NCBI RefSeq assembly: GCF_905171775.1
Contig: NC_053492.1
Location: 330,158,690 to 330,222,689, forward strand
DNA from: Rana temporaria
Lineage: Eukaryota > Chordata > Amphibia > Anura > Ranidae
Direction: 5' to 3'
Length of the DNA stretch: 64,000 nt
The notes below the pieces were generated by a model, which worked only from the letters and a program-made list of their open reading frames with translations, ran no database searches and was not told the origin of the DNA. Position numbers and translations under genes: made by a program. Shown here one piece after another: positions 1 to 10,667 of the stretch. Each line of letters opens with the position of its first letter. Position 1 is the first letter of the stretch.

Positions 1-304
1 AATCCTGTCCCCTCGGACATGTTCGGTCGTCTGTACAGACCTACCGTACATGTCCGAGCGCCCGCCATCCCTCGCTTGCGTCGAATGACTTTGACGCATG
101 CGTGGAAGCATTTAACTGGCAGGACCGCCCACGTCATCGTCGCGGCGACGGCGCGGACACACCCCGCGTATTGTTTACGCGCGGATTTCTGTATGATGGT
201 GAGTACAGCCACCATACAGAAATCCCCGGGCATACATGTACGGTGAAAACGGTCTGGTGGACCGGTTTCATCGTACATGTATGCTCGTCTGTACGCGGCA
301 TAAG
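1..304. repeat. Foldback (multi-hairpin) element interrupting the Ty3 RT
   Basis: Three consecutive inverted repeats are visible. Positions 14-58 form a near-palindrome centred on CTGTACAG. Positions 185-223 pair ATTTCTGTATGATGG with CCACCATACAGAAAT. Arms 231-254 and 260-283 match at 22 of 24 positions around the 5-base loop TGGTG. Recognisable reverse-transcriptase coding stops at about 305 and does not resume before the window edge, so this is an insertion, or one end of a larger one. It resembles a non-autonomous DNA transposon end; the family is not identified. Confidence 0.6.
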
Positions 305-1010
305 GGAATCTACCACCGCTTGTACACGGAGCAAGTGCGTTTCCCAGTCTGGGCTATGGATGACCACATTGTCTAAGTACGCCGCTGCATACGAGCGATG
401 TGGTCTCAAAATTTAATCCATCATTCGCTGGAATGATGCAGGGGCTCCGTGCAGACCAAACGGCATCCGCTTATACTGAAACAAACCCTCAGGGGTGGAA
501 AAGGCAGTCTTTTCCTTGGCCGATTCAGTAAGCGGTATCTGCCAATAACCTTTCATTAGGTCTAGGGTCGTTATGTAGCGAGCCTGTCCCAACCTGTCCA
601 CAAGTTCGTCTACCCGGGCAATCGGGTAGGCATCAAACTTGGACACAGTTAAGTTTTCTAAAGTCATTACAAAATCTGATACTGCCATCAGGTTTTGGGA
701 CCAGCACTATGGGACTTGACCACTCACTGTGGGACTCCTCGATCACATCCAACTCCAAAATATTTTTTATTTCCTCTGCAACCGCCTCTCGCCGGGCCTC
801 TCAAATTCTATACGGTTTTACATTTACCCGAACCCCTGGTTCCGTCACTATGTCATGTTGGAACGTGTTGATCAGTCCGGGAAAGGGGGAGAAAAAGTCT
901 CTATTTTTCTGCAGGAATGCCCTAACGTCAGTTTGTTGTGCTACGGATAGGGAATCCATGAGGGGGACGTCAGGTGTCACGGGTTTCTGGTCTGTTGGAG
1001 GCAGGGACGT
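305..1010 (-). pseudogene. Reverse transcriptase, 5' half only (Ty3, Gmr1-like)
   Basis: Starts after the integrase C-terminus with a spacer and the pre-RT strand VRVNVKPYR, then a stop. It continues with the fingers/palm motifs KFDAYPIARVDELVDRLG, YITTLDLMKGYWQIPL and the LPFG-equivalent MPFGLHGAPASFQRMMD. The polymerase box reads YLDNV at 368-379; the family normally has Y-x-D-D, so the second catalytic aspartate is replaced by asparagine. Coding ends near 305 where the foldback element begins. The thumb and RNase H are absent from the window. At least two stops (near 790 and at 410) confirm inactivation. Confidence 0.85.
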
Positions 1011-1034
1011 GGCCAGTAAAGTCTCTCGGTCCTT

Positions 1035-2156
1035 TCAGGGTTTTAAGAGATTCACATGGTAAATTTGGTGTGGTTTCCTTTTCCCTGACTGGTAGACTTT
1101 GTAGTTTACCTCCCCCACCCTTTCGACAACCTCAAAGGGACCCTGCCACTTTAGTAGAAACGTACTTTCTACCGTGGGAACCAGTAGCAACACTCTGTCC
1201 CCCGGGCTGAAAGAACGGACCTTGGCACCCCGGTTATAGACCCTCCTCTGGGCCTCCTGGGCTCGCTCCATATGTTCCCGTACCAGGGGCAGGACAGCTG
1301 TGATTCGATCCTGCATCAAAGAGACATGCTCTATGACGCTCCTATATGGGCTGACCTCCCCTTCCTACATTGCTTTGGCCACATCTAGCAGGCCCCTGGG
1401 ATGCCTACCATACAAGAGCTCAAAGGGGGAATAGCCTGTGGATGCCTGCGGGACCTCTCGTATGGCAAACATGAGATATGGTAGCAAAAAATCCCAGTTT
1501 CTTCCATCTTTGTCGACCACCTTTTTTAGCATACACTTTAATGTTTTATTAAATCTTTCGACCAGACCATCGGTTTGGGGGTGGTAGACAGAAGTGCGGA
1601 GATGGGAGATTTTGTACAATCTACACAACTCCTTGGTAACCTTCGACATAAAAGGTGTGCCCTGATCGGTCAAGATCTCTTTTGGGATCCCCACTCGACT
1701 AAATACCTGGACCAATTCCTTGGCAATAGCCTTAGCGGAGGTGTTACGCAAGGGTATGGCCTCAGGATAGCGAGTTGCATAGTCCAGGATCACCAGAATA
1801 TGCTGGTGACCTCGGGCCGATTTCACGACCGGCCCCACCAGGTCGATGCCAATCCTCTCAAAGGGGACCTCAATTATTGGTAGAGGAACAAGGGGGCTGC
1901 GAAAATGGGATGACGGTGCTGACAATTGGCACTCGGGGCACGATTCGCAGTACTCCTTGACCTCTGCATGCAAACCGGGCCAGAAAAATCTTTGAGCGAT
2001 TCTCTTCCTGTTTTTTTCAACCCCGAGATGTCCCCCCATTACATGACTATGAGCCAGGTCTAACACTATCCTGCGGAAGGGTTTGGGAACCAGTAGCTGT
2101 TCTACCTCTTCCTCTCCATGTTTTATCACTCGATATAACAAATTGACACCACCCAA
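1035..2156 (-). pseudogene. Integrase with zinc-binding, DDE core and GPY/F-like C-terminus (Ty3, Gmr1-like)
   Basis: Inserts the element's cDNA into chromosomes. In order: the H2C2 zinc-binding module (HSHVMGGHLG ... CESCPEC), then the catalytic core with the acidic triad in IGIDLVGPV, ILTDQGTPF and LVERFNK, and the SVYHPQTDG motif typical of Ty3 integrases. A stop occurs after LLDVAKAM near 1365. The C-terminal part continues in the same frame to about 1035, with a basic segment, a GPY/F-type module (KWQGPFEVVERVG) and YHVNLLKP. Domain length matches the family, and the core residues are present, but the ORF is broken by the stop and flanked by frameshifts. Confidence 0.88.
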
Positions 2157-2830
2157 TTAGGATCCACCGGTTCCCCATCCAACATCTTAACATTTTCCCT
2201 GGCTCTCATGAGTGTGGGCTCTCGCAGCTGCTCGGTACAGAAATCCTCTCTCCTGACTTCCAGGTCTGGTACCACATTTTGGCTACTCTCCATGTCAGGG
2301 TCAGATGGGACATCCTGTTCGTTACCTTCAGGCTGGGTGCTAGCTTCCCAGTCCTCCGGTTCCCCGGCCATGGCAGGGAAAGGAAGAGGACCTCCGGCTT
2401 CCTCGATCCCACCAACAGCATACCTTTCCCTTTGGCAAAACGGGTCTGGTGAGAGTTCCCGTGTTTCCCCAGCAGGGGGAGCTCTATCTACGAGCCTCCC
2501 TTGGCTCTCCCATAACTTCCAAAAATGGGGAAAATCTCTCCCCACTAAAGCTTCATGGAGCAGTGAGGGTACCACCCCCACTGAATGTGTTACACTGCCC
2601 CAGGGGGTATCAATCTCAACCACCGCTGTCTGGTAGTCCCAAGTGTCCCCATGGATGCAAATTACCCGAATACTACTGGGGTGTAGTTTTGCAGGGTCTA
2701 CACAGCCACTCCTGACTACGGTCACCACACTACCAGAGTCTAGTAGGGCTGTGAGAGGCTTGCCATCCACTAAAATAACACACATCTGTTTTTCAAGGCG
2801 ACTCTGACCTACCGCAACACATGCGACCTG
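2157..2830 (-). pseudogene. Retropepsin-type protease and linker (Ty3, Gmr1-like)
   Basis: The aspartic protease active-site signature LLDSGS is encoded at about 2730-2747, preceded by a hydrophobic strand (VILVDGKPLTA) and followed by VVTVV, as in retrotransposon proteases. Downstream the frame runs through an acidic, proline- and glutamate-rich linker (about 2650-2200) with no reverse-transcriptase motif. It ends close to the integrase zinc-binding domain. This direct protease-to-integrase junction is the key evidence for the copia-like order. The segment shares one frame with the distal Gag segment (3433 down) but not with the integrase, so another frameshift lies near 2150. Confidence 0.75.
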
Positions 2831-3841
2831 TGCAAACAGAGAGATGTGTCTTTTCCTATCAGCATAATCACATTGCATAGGTTCATCATTTAGAGGGCAG
2901 TCTGCAGCAATATGGCCTAATGCATGGCAACGAAAACACCGTATTTGCCCTACCCCCAGTCCTCTTAACAGTCCAAAAGACCTTCCTGGCTTCTTTGGCC
3001 AGTCTCCAGGTCTAGGACCTACAGTCTCATCTGCTGTAACAACAGTTTTATCCACTTTTCCCAAGCTCTTGAATCCCGGAACAGTCTTACCCGAACCGTT
3101 GGGAGATCTTGCACCCCTAGACACAGCGAAGTGGGGCGTAGGTGGGTTTACCAAGTCCTCGGTAGCACTGTGCCTCTCCACTAGGTCCACCATTTGGGCT
3201 GCAGTGCTGGGGTCCCCCTGTCCGACCCACTTCCTCAGGGCAGCAGGAAGCGCACGCAGGTACCGGTCCATTACCACACGCTCCACAATCTGAGGGCTGG
3301 TCAGAGTCTCTGGCTGCAACCACTTCCTGGTGAGGTGGACCAGGTCCCAGGTCAAACATTTGTGACCGGGGTGGCTTGTTGCTGGAGTAGGACCACTGAT
3401 GCACACGCTGGGCCCGGAAGGCCATGTTGACACCCAAGCATGCGAGTATCTTTTTCTTTAAGACCTCATAGTCCTGGGCGTTATCCGGTTCTAGGTCAAA
3501 ATTGGCCTTTTGGGGTTCTCCTGTTAGGAATGGGGCCAATAGACCCGCCCACTGCTCTTTTGGCCATCCTTCGCAGACAGCGACTCTCTCGAAAGTCGCC
3601 ATGTACGCCTCAACATCATCCGCCGGCGTCATCTTTTGCAGGTGGTAGGAGGCACGTACTATCTTTGGTTCCTCTGAAACCCGGGGGGTGGACCCCTTTT
3701 TCAATTCCACCAGAGCTTCGGCGAACTGTCGGTTCATCTCCTGCTGGGCAACCTGTTGTGCTGCAACAGCCTCTGCGACTTGGCGGTTGGTTTCTCGCTA
3801 AACGCATTGGCCTGTAGCAGGGCCTTTAAAATTTCCTCCAT
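2831..3841 (-). pseudogene. Gag with SCAN-like capsid domain and one CCHC zinc knuckle (Ty3, Gmr1-like)
   Basis: Structural capsid/nucleocapsid protein of the Ty3 element. The likely start is the ATG at 3841-3839 on the minus strand, giving MEEILKALLQANA. A frameshift follows within about 60 bases, because the next segment (3737 down) is in another frame. The middle part has the helical pattern of a SCAN-like Gag capsid: DVEAYMATFERVAV, a tryptophan-rich WPKEQWAGLL stretch, and later VMDRYLRALPAALRKWV followed by MVDLVERH. A second frameshift lies between 3430 and 3330. A single zinc knuckle CFRCHALGHIAADC is encoded near 2900-2940. It is established that the SCAN domain of vertebrate zinc-finger factors derives from Gmr1-like Gag, which fits the pol order seen here. 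The copy is a pseudogene, and I infer no host function. Confidence 0.8.
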
Positions 3842-4366
3842 TTTCAGAAAAGTGCCCGCTGAATCCACCACGTGTGAGGGATTAGCTTGTGGGGATCACC
3901 TTTTCTGAAACACAGTCCACAAGCAGGCACTTTCTTTTAAGTCTGGCGGATGCCAGATTTTATTTATAACTGGTATGCAGGTAAAAATAAACAAAACAGT
4001 AAATTAAATCCTTGCCGTCCGGCGCTAAACTAAACAAACAGGATCTCCTCTCTATACAATGCGGGGCTGGTCCCCATCACCCACAAAATAACAATAAAGC
4101 AAACCTTTTCTTGCAGTTACTCTCCATAGAGCCCCTCACACTCAGGTTCCCTCCTGAGTCTCCAAAACCCCAGCACACTGTTGTGCTCTCTTCCTGGTCT
4201 TTTAAAGTCCACCTGACTGTGGACTCCAGTGGACCCAAACATCCGGACCGGATTCCTAGCCAGCCCCAGAGGCTGTGAAACCCGGACCGGATTACGGTTC
4301 ACTCCCTCATAATGGAACGAGGTGAAATGTACCTATTGTCATGTATCGCACCTCGCATACCGTCAC
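3842..4366 (-). other. Ty3 leader and candidate 5' LTR
   Basis: The region just upstream of the Gag ATG on the minus strand. It contains AATAAA-type sequence near 3955-3975, as expected of an LTR R region, and the far end begins TGACGGTATGCGAGG (4366 down), compatible with the TG start of an LTR. The LTR cannot be proven because its partner is outside the window; the boundaries and the primer-binding site are not assigned. Confidence 0.35.
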
Positions 4367-4945
4367 AGAGAACTAACATTCGTTTTACCACTACATTATA
4401 CACACCAAGCGATCATTCTTTCTTTTCATCCTGTTTATCGGAATACAAATAGATAAGTGCACCAACTGAGCTTGCAGAAGATTAACTGACACAAAAAAGG
4501 AACTATCATCAGTTTCTCTATTCCCAGGAGTTGCCACGACGGGACACAAACCAGTTGAGCTGTTCACTAGGGGAGCCATACAGTTGTGAACTTATGTGTT
4601 TGATATAACTGTCTGTATCACTTGTTGTTTTGCTGCTCGAGTGTGTTGTGTGAGATTTGGTGGAGAGGTGTCCCAGTGCTGACGTTATTGCATTGGGAGA
4701 TTCCTCCACCATATACTCACTCAGACCTGACTCCAGGTTAAGTTTTTGGGTCTAATGACAAGGAAATTCTGAACCAGTTGTGTCCCATTGACTTTTTCAG
4801 GGAGCTGTGTGTAGTCAAAGCAATTTATGTAATTATTGTCCCATTTCTTTTATGCCCTATATTTTACCACTGGTTAAACTATATCTGTGTGGGACTCTGT
4901 CTGTTGCAGCTGAGTGGCAGGTGACCGACATCAAGGTAACAATAA
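4367..4945. other. Unassigned spacer between Ty3 element and TTAA element
   Basis: I see no transposase, RT or RNA-gene motif. A 64-codon minus-strand reading frame (4518-4712), rich in serine and threonine, has no recognisable domain and no supporting signals, so I do not call it a gene. Confidence 0.4.
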
Positions 4946-4949
4946 TTAA

Positions 4950-6111
4950 AGGGGTTGTAAAGGAAAAAAATATTTTTTCATAATAAGCATCCTTTACCTG
5001 CAGACATTCCTCTTTTCACTTCCTCATTGTTTGTTTTTGCTCAGAGGTGCTCTATTTCTTCTCTTTTCTGTTCACTTCCTGCTTGTCTGATTGTTACTCA
5101 CCACCGTGAAGGGAGGCTTTACTGCGGTGGTCAGTGACGCTCTCGCCCCCTCCTGGGAACTACACCTGTGCAGCAGGACGCTGTCAGGGAACTCCTGTGA
5201 GACGTTTTGCACACAGACGTACGCAAGCACATAGCCTTTGCCATAGAATGGCTCACAGGCGCGCCAGAGCCCGCAATTGCGGGCACGCATGTGCACAGGC
5301 GTCAGCACGCGCGCACACATACGAGCCAAATTCCTTTTGGCGCCAGACAGCCTATTTAAAGGGAGTCTGGGCTCTTGTGCTTTGCTGACTGATCTTCAGC
5401 TGTGTTTCTGAATCCTGCTCTGATCCTGTGTGTCCTCCCAGTATTTAGACCCGGCTTGCTCTTGACCTTGGGTCTGTGTTCTGTTCCTGTACTGATGCCC
5501 ATCTCTGACCCGGCTCCGTTCCTGACTCTGACTCTGTCTATGATTTGGTACCTCACTGCCCGCCTGCTGAAGAACCTGGCTATCCCTGAGACCTTGCTCC
5601 TGTCTATGTTCCTGGTTGCTGTTAACTCTCGGTTACCTGCCTGGCTGTTACCTGTTCCTGCTCAGCTCATCACAGTCTACTCCAGGCTGCTGAACCCTGC
5701 CAAGCTGTTCTCCCGGGACCTCCTGCTCCAGGCACTCGTGTCCCTCATGTCCTTCGGCTTCCTCTGTCTCACCTTCAGCGGAGCCAGGACAGGAGATATA
5801 AGAGAGGCAGACCTCATCAAATCAGTCTCCCATCCGATCCCTGACAGATGCTCTCTATATGTTAGAGACTTCAAGGAGGTGTGAATTACTGGGCGTGCCA
5901 CAATGCATACTGGGAAATGTGGTTCTTACATGAACGAGTGCAGCAAACCAGGAAGTGAATGAGAGAACAGAAACTAGAATGCCGGAGGTGATATAGATTA
6001 GAGGAATTTAATAGGTATTTACTTGTTTTTTTAAGACTCATTACACTATTCTGTCTGTCTACCTTTCAGACATTAATTTTAGGTAAAAAATGTTTTTCCT
6101 TTACAACTCCT
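4950..6111. mobile_element. TTAA-flanked non-autonomous DNA transposon (AGKGGTTGTAMA family)
   Basis: The ends are inverted repeats: AGGGGTTGTAAAGGAAAAA at 4950 and its complement TTTTTCCTTTACAACTCCT at 6111, each next to TTAA (4946-4949 and 6112-6115). TTAA target sites are characteristic of piggyBac and Kolobok superfamilies; which one mobilised this cannot be told here. The interior is a CT-rich sequence with a long plus-strand reading frame of low-complexity leucine/proline type that I regard as non-coding. Relatives with the same end occur at 50580-52481 and near 54830-54848. Confidence 0.7.
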
Positions 6112-6115
6112 TTAA

Positions 6116-6480
6116 CTGCATTTATTATTATGTGATATCATTGAGGTTTCCTAATTGCCATTTGGGTTCCACAATCGTATTATGGTCCAGTTGTGCCAAG
6201 GTGGGGATCCAGCCAAACTTTAGGGGTTGACAGGCAGAGTGCAGACCCAAATCTAAACCAGCAGCTCTTTTGGGGGTAGTGCTACACCTGCTAGCACCTG
6301 CGTTTTGCCCCTCCGCCCAGCCCAGCCCACCCAAGTGCAGTAGTGATCGATCACTGTCACTTACAAAACACTAAACACATAACTGCAGCGTTCGCAGAGA
6401 CAGGCCTGATCCCTGCAATCGCTAACAGTTTTTTTGGTAGCAATTGACTCAGTCGCTGACTTTCGGGTGCTTTTTTACCT
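6116..6480. other. 5' flank of the piggyBac copy
   Basis: Between the TTAA element and the first recognisable piggyBac codon. It includes GATCGATCACTGTCACTTAC and a T-run. This may be the 5' non-coding part of the piggyBac element, but no terminal inverted repeat could be paired with the 3' side. Confidence 0.35.
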
Positions 6481-7150
6481 GTGAATCTTACTAGTTGTAC
6501 CAGTAAATTTAGAGCTCAAAATGGCAAAAAAAGGGACACTAGTGAAGAGGCCTACACATTTCTGAGCATGACAGATAGCGAAGAGGAGGTCACTCATCTG
6601 TCAGATTCAGGCTCAGAATACGATACTGTAGATGACAGCGGCTCCATGACAGATAGCACTGATGACGAAGTTGTGGTCCCTGCCAAGGTCAGGCATACCC
6701 GACCCCATTCTTCTACTGTTGAGGTGCAAGAACCGAGCAGAGAAGTACTAGTCCTTCTGGTGAACTGGCAAGCACCAGCGTCCTAGTACATTGGCAAGCA
6801 CAAGTAGTGTCCCGCTGCCACCAAGAAGAAGACAAAGACAGGCCCATTGTGCCCATAGTGTCCTTCCTGCAGCATTTGCCAGTCCTGATTGGGTGTCCAC
6901 CACTTCTGCAGAACCCGTACTTCCCCCATTCACTGGCCAACCTGGAATTCAGGTGAACACTGTTGCTTTTACGGCACTTTATTTTTATTTGCTGTTTTTC
7001 ACAGAAGATCTCTATAGATCTATTGTGGACAAAACTAATTTGTATGCTGGTCAATTCATCGCTGCTAACCCCCAGTCCTTCCTCGCCAAAGAATGGAAAC
7101 CAGTTATGGTTTCCGAATTTAAGACCTTTCTGGGCCTTTCCCTCGACATG

Positions 7151-7163
7151 GGCATAGTTAAAT
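7151..7163. repeat. Target-site duplication, left copy (LINE in piggyBac)
   Basis: GGCATAGTTAAAT, identical to 10655-10667. It directly flanks the LINE 3' end. Confidence 0.9.
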
Positions 7164-7398
7164 ATTTTAATTTTTTTTTAAGATATTTTTATTAGGTTTA
7201 AGACAAACCAACAAACAGAAAAACATACAAATGCAATACACTCAAACATAGAAAAATAAACTGACATCAGTGCAAAATATAAAGTAGGCACAGTGGTAAA
7301 AGTATCAGGTATAATACCTGGATATAGCAAAAGCGGAGGTCTAGACATTAGAGATCGATGAGGCACGACCCATCAATGGTCAAGCAAGAGTAGTACAA

Positions 7399-9652
7399 TC
7401 AGTGCTGGCAGAGGGTTAGCGGACTAGCCAACCATCTACCCCAAATTTTGTGGAAGGTTTTGTTCCGTTTCCGGAGTTCAAAGGTAAGTTTATACAGTGG
7501 GATAGCGTCATTAATACGTTTTAACCAGAGGGATTTCAGAGAGGTCTGTGTGCCCTTCCAGGACAGTAAAATAGCTTTTTTAACATAGAAGAAGAGTATA
7601 CGGAGCAGTCTCTTGGCATGTGATGATAGGTGTAATTCGCGAAAAATGCCTAATAGGCAGTTCTTGGGGTGGATTATGTGTGGGAGGCCTAGCGCCGATG
7701 AGATGAAAGCACCCACTTCTTCCCAGAAGTCCTGGACTACCGGGCATGTCCAGAAGCAGTGTAAGAAATCGGCCTCCCGGCCACAGTCGCGGAAACAGGC
7801 AGCCGAGGGAAGGAGACCTATCCTGTGTAACCTAGCCGGAGTGAGGTGGGTTTGATGGAAAATTTTTACCCGGGAAGCAATAACAGAGGTTTTATACGTA
7901 TCACTAAATTCTGACCAGTCCTCGTCTACCAGGGAGATGTCCAGAGAGGTCCATTTTACCTGAGCTTTGTGAAACCTGGGGTTAAAGTCAATCATTAGGG
8001 CTGCATAATAGGTGGAGACAAGTTTAGTGGGATCTGGCTGTCTGACCAGTTTTTCCAATGGGGGCAGGTCAGTGGGATCATCCAGGGAACCAAACTGGGC
8101 ACAGATAGCGTGCCTGAGCTGGTAGTAATAAAATAGGTATGATCTTGGTAAATCGAAATCTAAACATAGCTGAGAAAAAGATTTAAAGCCCTGAGCATTG
8201 TACAGGTGGCATAAATATTTAACCCCCTTGGAGTACCAGCGATTGGGATCAGGAAGGGAGTATAGTTCCTGCAGATTGGGGTTAAACCACAGGGGGTTCT
8301 TGGGAGATTTCAGCCAGGTGTGCCTGGATACTGTTGTGACAATATAACGAAAAGAGGAAAGGGAAGTGGCAAGTAGGGTGGTTCCGGTGCGATCGGGGAA
8401 CCCGGCCTCTGTAGATAATATTATGTAGGGTTTCCAGAGAAGATGCGATGGCTCCCTTCGTGGAGGTACAGGCATTGGCCGTAACCGGGCACAGCCAATC
8501 GTGGATGTGCACCAACTGGGATGCCAAATAATATAGAAAGAAGTTGGGAAATGCCAGGCCTGCCAAGTGCGCTGGCAACCGTAGTGTTTCAAGTGCTACC
8601 TTGGGGGAGCCACCCTTCCACAGGAAAGTAGTACATATTGAATCTATGTGTTTAAAAATAGATTTAGGTATTTTGCAAGGGGAATTGGCAAGGATATAGA
8701 GTAATCTCGGTAGGTAGATCATTTTGAGGACGTTGGCCCTCCCCATAAGATCCAGAGGCAGATCCATCCACTGCTTGGTCTGCTCCTGAAGGCGGACCAA
8801 TAGAGGATCTAAGTTATTGGCGATATATAAAGATAAAGGGGTCTGCACCAGAACCCCAAGGTACCTATAGGAGGATACCACTTGAAGCTTGGAATCCGGG
8901 TGAATCAGGGGAGGCTCAGCCACATCTAGGAGGAAAAGACTAGACTTATCCCAATTCACCCGGAAGCCAGAATAGTCTCCAAAGGTATTAATCTCCACCA
9001 ACAGGGCCTGAAGTGATTCATTAGTATCAGCCAGATACACCAATGTGTCATCTGCATAAAGTGAAATGCGCTCCTCTATATTAGCAATTGGGAGTCCTTT
9101 AATCGAGGGGGAGGAGCGAATGCGAACCGCAAGCGGCTCCATGGCCAGGGTAAACAAGAGGGGCGACAACGGGCACCCCTGTCGAGTGCCCCTAGTAATT
9201 GGAAAAGGGCCAGTGATAGAGGGATTGACCCGCACCCGAGCTACAGGTGAGGTGTAAAGAAGTTTTATCCATGCTACAGCACGGGGGCCAAAGCCATACA
9301 TCTGTAGCACCCGAAACAGATATGGCCATTCCACACTGTCGAATGCCATGCAAGTGTCCAAAGACACAATAGCACGAGTGGGAGGACAGTCGTGTGGATA
9401 TTACAGGTTTTGAAACAGCCTGCGGATATTCATTCTGGTGGACCTGTCGGGGATAAAGCCCCCTTGGTCACAATTGACTAAGGACGTGACTACAGTGTTC
9501 CAACGATTTGCCAATATTTTGGCCAGAATCTTAATGTCCACATTAATAAGAGAAATTGGACGGTAAGATTCACATTGAAGTGGGTCCTTACAGGGCTTTA
9601 ATAGAAGTACAATCAAAGCCTCTCGCATCGTTGGGGGGGAGGATCCCGACAT
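7399..9652 (-). pseudogene. LINE ORF2 reverse transcriptase and C-terminal domain (L1/Tx1 type)
   Basis: Reverse transcriptase of a non-LTR retrotransposon. Going down the minus strand: ALIVLLLKPCKDP, SYRPISLINVDIKILAKILANRW and QGGFIPDRSTRMNIRRL (9652-9401), a stop, then AFDSVEWPYLF, GTRQGCPLSPLLF, the polymerase box YADDTLVYL and the thumb (9367 to ~8380). A frameshift follows, and then the C-terminal region with the cysteine-histidine motif CFRDCGREADFLHCFWTCP (8592-7399). The catalytic YADD is retained, but the stop at 9401 and the frameshift near 8400 inactivate it. The endonuclease domain is missing because of 5' truncation. Confidence 0.9.
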
Positions 9653-9659
9653 CTAGAGC

Positions 9660-10592
9660 TTTGTTATAGGTTCGCAAAAGAACCCGGACCCGAACCTGAA
9701 CAATTGGAAAAAGTTTGGGTCCGGGTTCGGAGTTCGGGAAAAAAAAATGTGCGGAGGTCCCCGCAAATTCAATAACCAGACCCTTTAGGTCTGGTATGGA
9801 TATTAAGGGGAACCCCGCCGTCAATTTTAAAAAAAAATGACGTTGCGGTTCCCCTAAATATCCATAACCAGACCCGTTATCTGAGCACGTTGACCTGGCC
9901 GGCCGCAGAAAAGAGGGGGGGACAGAGTGCGCCCCCCCTCTCCTGAACCGCACCAGGCCACATGCCCTCAACATTGGGAGGGTGCTCAGGGGTGCCCCCA
10001 AAGCACCTTGTCCCCATGTTGATGGGGACAAGGGTCTCATCCCCACAACCCTTGCCCGGTGGATGTGGGGGTATGCGGGCGGGAGGCTTATCAGAATCTG
10101 GAAGAGCCCTTTAACAAAGGGGACCCCCAGATCCTGACCCCCCCCCTGTGTGAAACGGTAATGGGGTACACTGTACCCCTACCATTTCATGAAGGAAGTG
10201 TAAATTCTTGTAAAAAAAATAAAAACACACCGTAGAATAAAGTCCTTTATTAATTAAAAAAAAAGAAAAAAACTCCAGCGGTGATAATCCACTCGTTCCC
10301 GGCTTCCTGCTCCAACTTTGTCCTGATCCAGCGACGGGTGCGGGTGATCTCCAGCGATGAGAAGATCCATCCATCAAGAGCGCAGCATCGCCGACCTCCT
10401 CTCACTGCTGGACATATCCATACCAGACCTAAAGGGTCTGGTTATTGAATTTGCGGGGACCTCCGCGCATTTTTTTTTCTAAAAGTCCATGTCCCATTGA
10501 CTACAATGGGGTTCGAAATTCGGGTTCGGGTTTTTTTTAAAGTTCGGGTTCGGACCCGAACCCGAACATCCAGGTGTCCGCTCAACTCTAAT
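9660..10592. mobile_element. Palindromic non-autonomous element inside the LINE
   Basis: Interrupts LINE ORF2 between DSQLE (about 10592) and MSGSSPPTM (9652). It has perfect 53-base inverted arms at 9751-9803 and 10414-10466, and the outer parts are rich in GAACCCG/CGGGTTC hairpins (9690-9730 and 10510-10570). The interior from about 9760 to 10180 is shared with 27920-28400 in this window. No clean target duplication was found; some LINE sequence between the two flanks seems to be missing. Confidence 0.7.
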
Positions 10593-10654
10593 TGGGAGTC
10601 ATCGTAGTCAACCCTAGAGGTATACAGGTCTTTGTAAAAGCATAAAAAGGAGTC

Positions 10655-10667
10655 GGCATAGTTAAAT
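10655..10667. repeat. Target-site duplication, right copy (LINE in piggyBac)
   Basis: GGCATAGTTAAAT, identical to 7151-7163. The piggyBac coding frame continues immediately after it. Confidence 0.9.

Larger units (their letters stand above)
305..4366 (-). mobile_element. Ty3/gypsy-class LTR retrotransposon with Gmr1-like order gag-PR-IN-RT, degenerate
   Basis: Reading on the minus strand, the domains follow in the order Gag (3841 to ~2830), aspartic protease (~2745), integrase (2156 to ~1035) and reverse transcriptase (~1010 to 305). There is no RT between protease and integrase. Most Ty3/gypsy elements have RT-RNase H before integrase; the inverted, copia-like order is known from the vertebrate Gmr1-like group. 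Several frameshifts and stops break the reading frame, so the copy is dead. The RNase H region and 3' LTR lie beyond the window start or were displaced by the foldback element at 1-304. Confidence 0.85.
7164..10654 (-). mobile_element. 5'-truncated L1/Tx1-type LINE inserted in the piggyBac gene
   Basis: Bounded by a perfect 13-bp target duplication. The 3' end (low coordinates, minus strand) is A-rich and the copy begins inside ORF2 with DSFLCFYKDLYTSRVDYDDS, so it is a normal 5'-truncated product of target-primed reverse transcription. It is itself interrupted by a palindromic MITE (about 9660-10592). The 3' UTR is only about 235 bases. Confidence 0.9.

Noticed and set aside
4518..4712. Serine/threonine-rich minus-strand frame
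   Set aside because: 64 codons, no recognisable domain, splice or promoter signal; not called.
5402..5884. 160-codon plus-strand reading frame inside the TTAA element
   Set aside because: Leucine/proline-rich translation of CT-rich repeat sequence, no domain, and the element is bounded by inverted ends; best seen as non-coding.
7604..7855. Plus-strand frame MACDDRCNSRKMPNR
   Set aside because: Antisense shadow of LINE ORF2.
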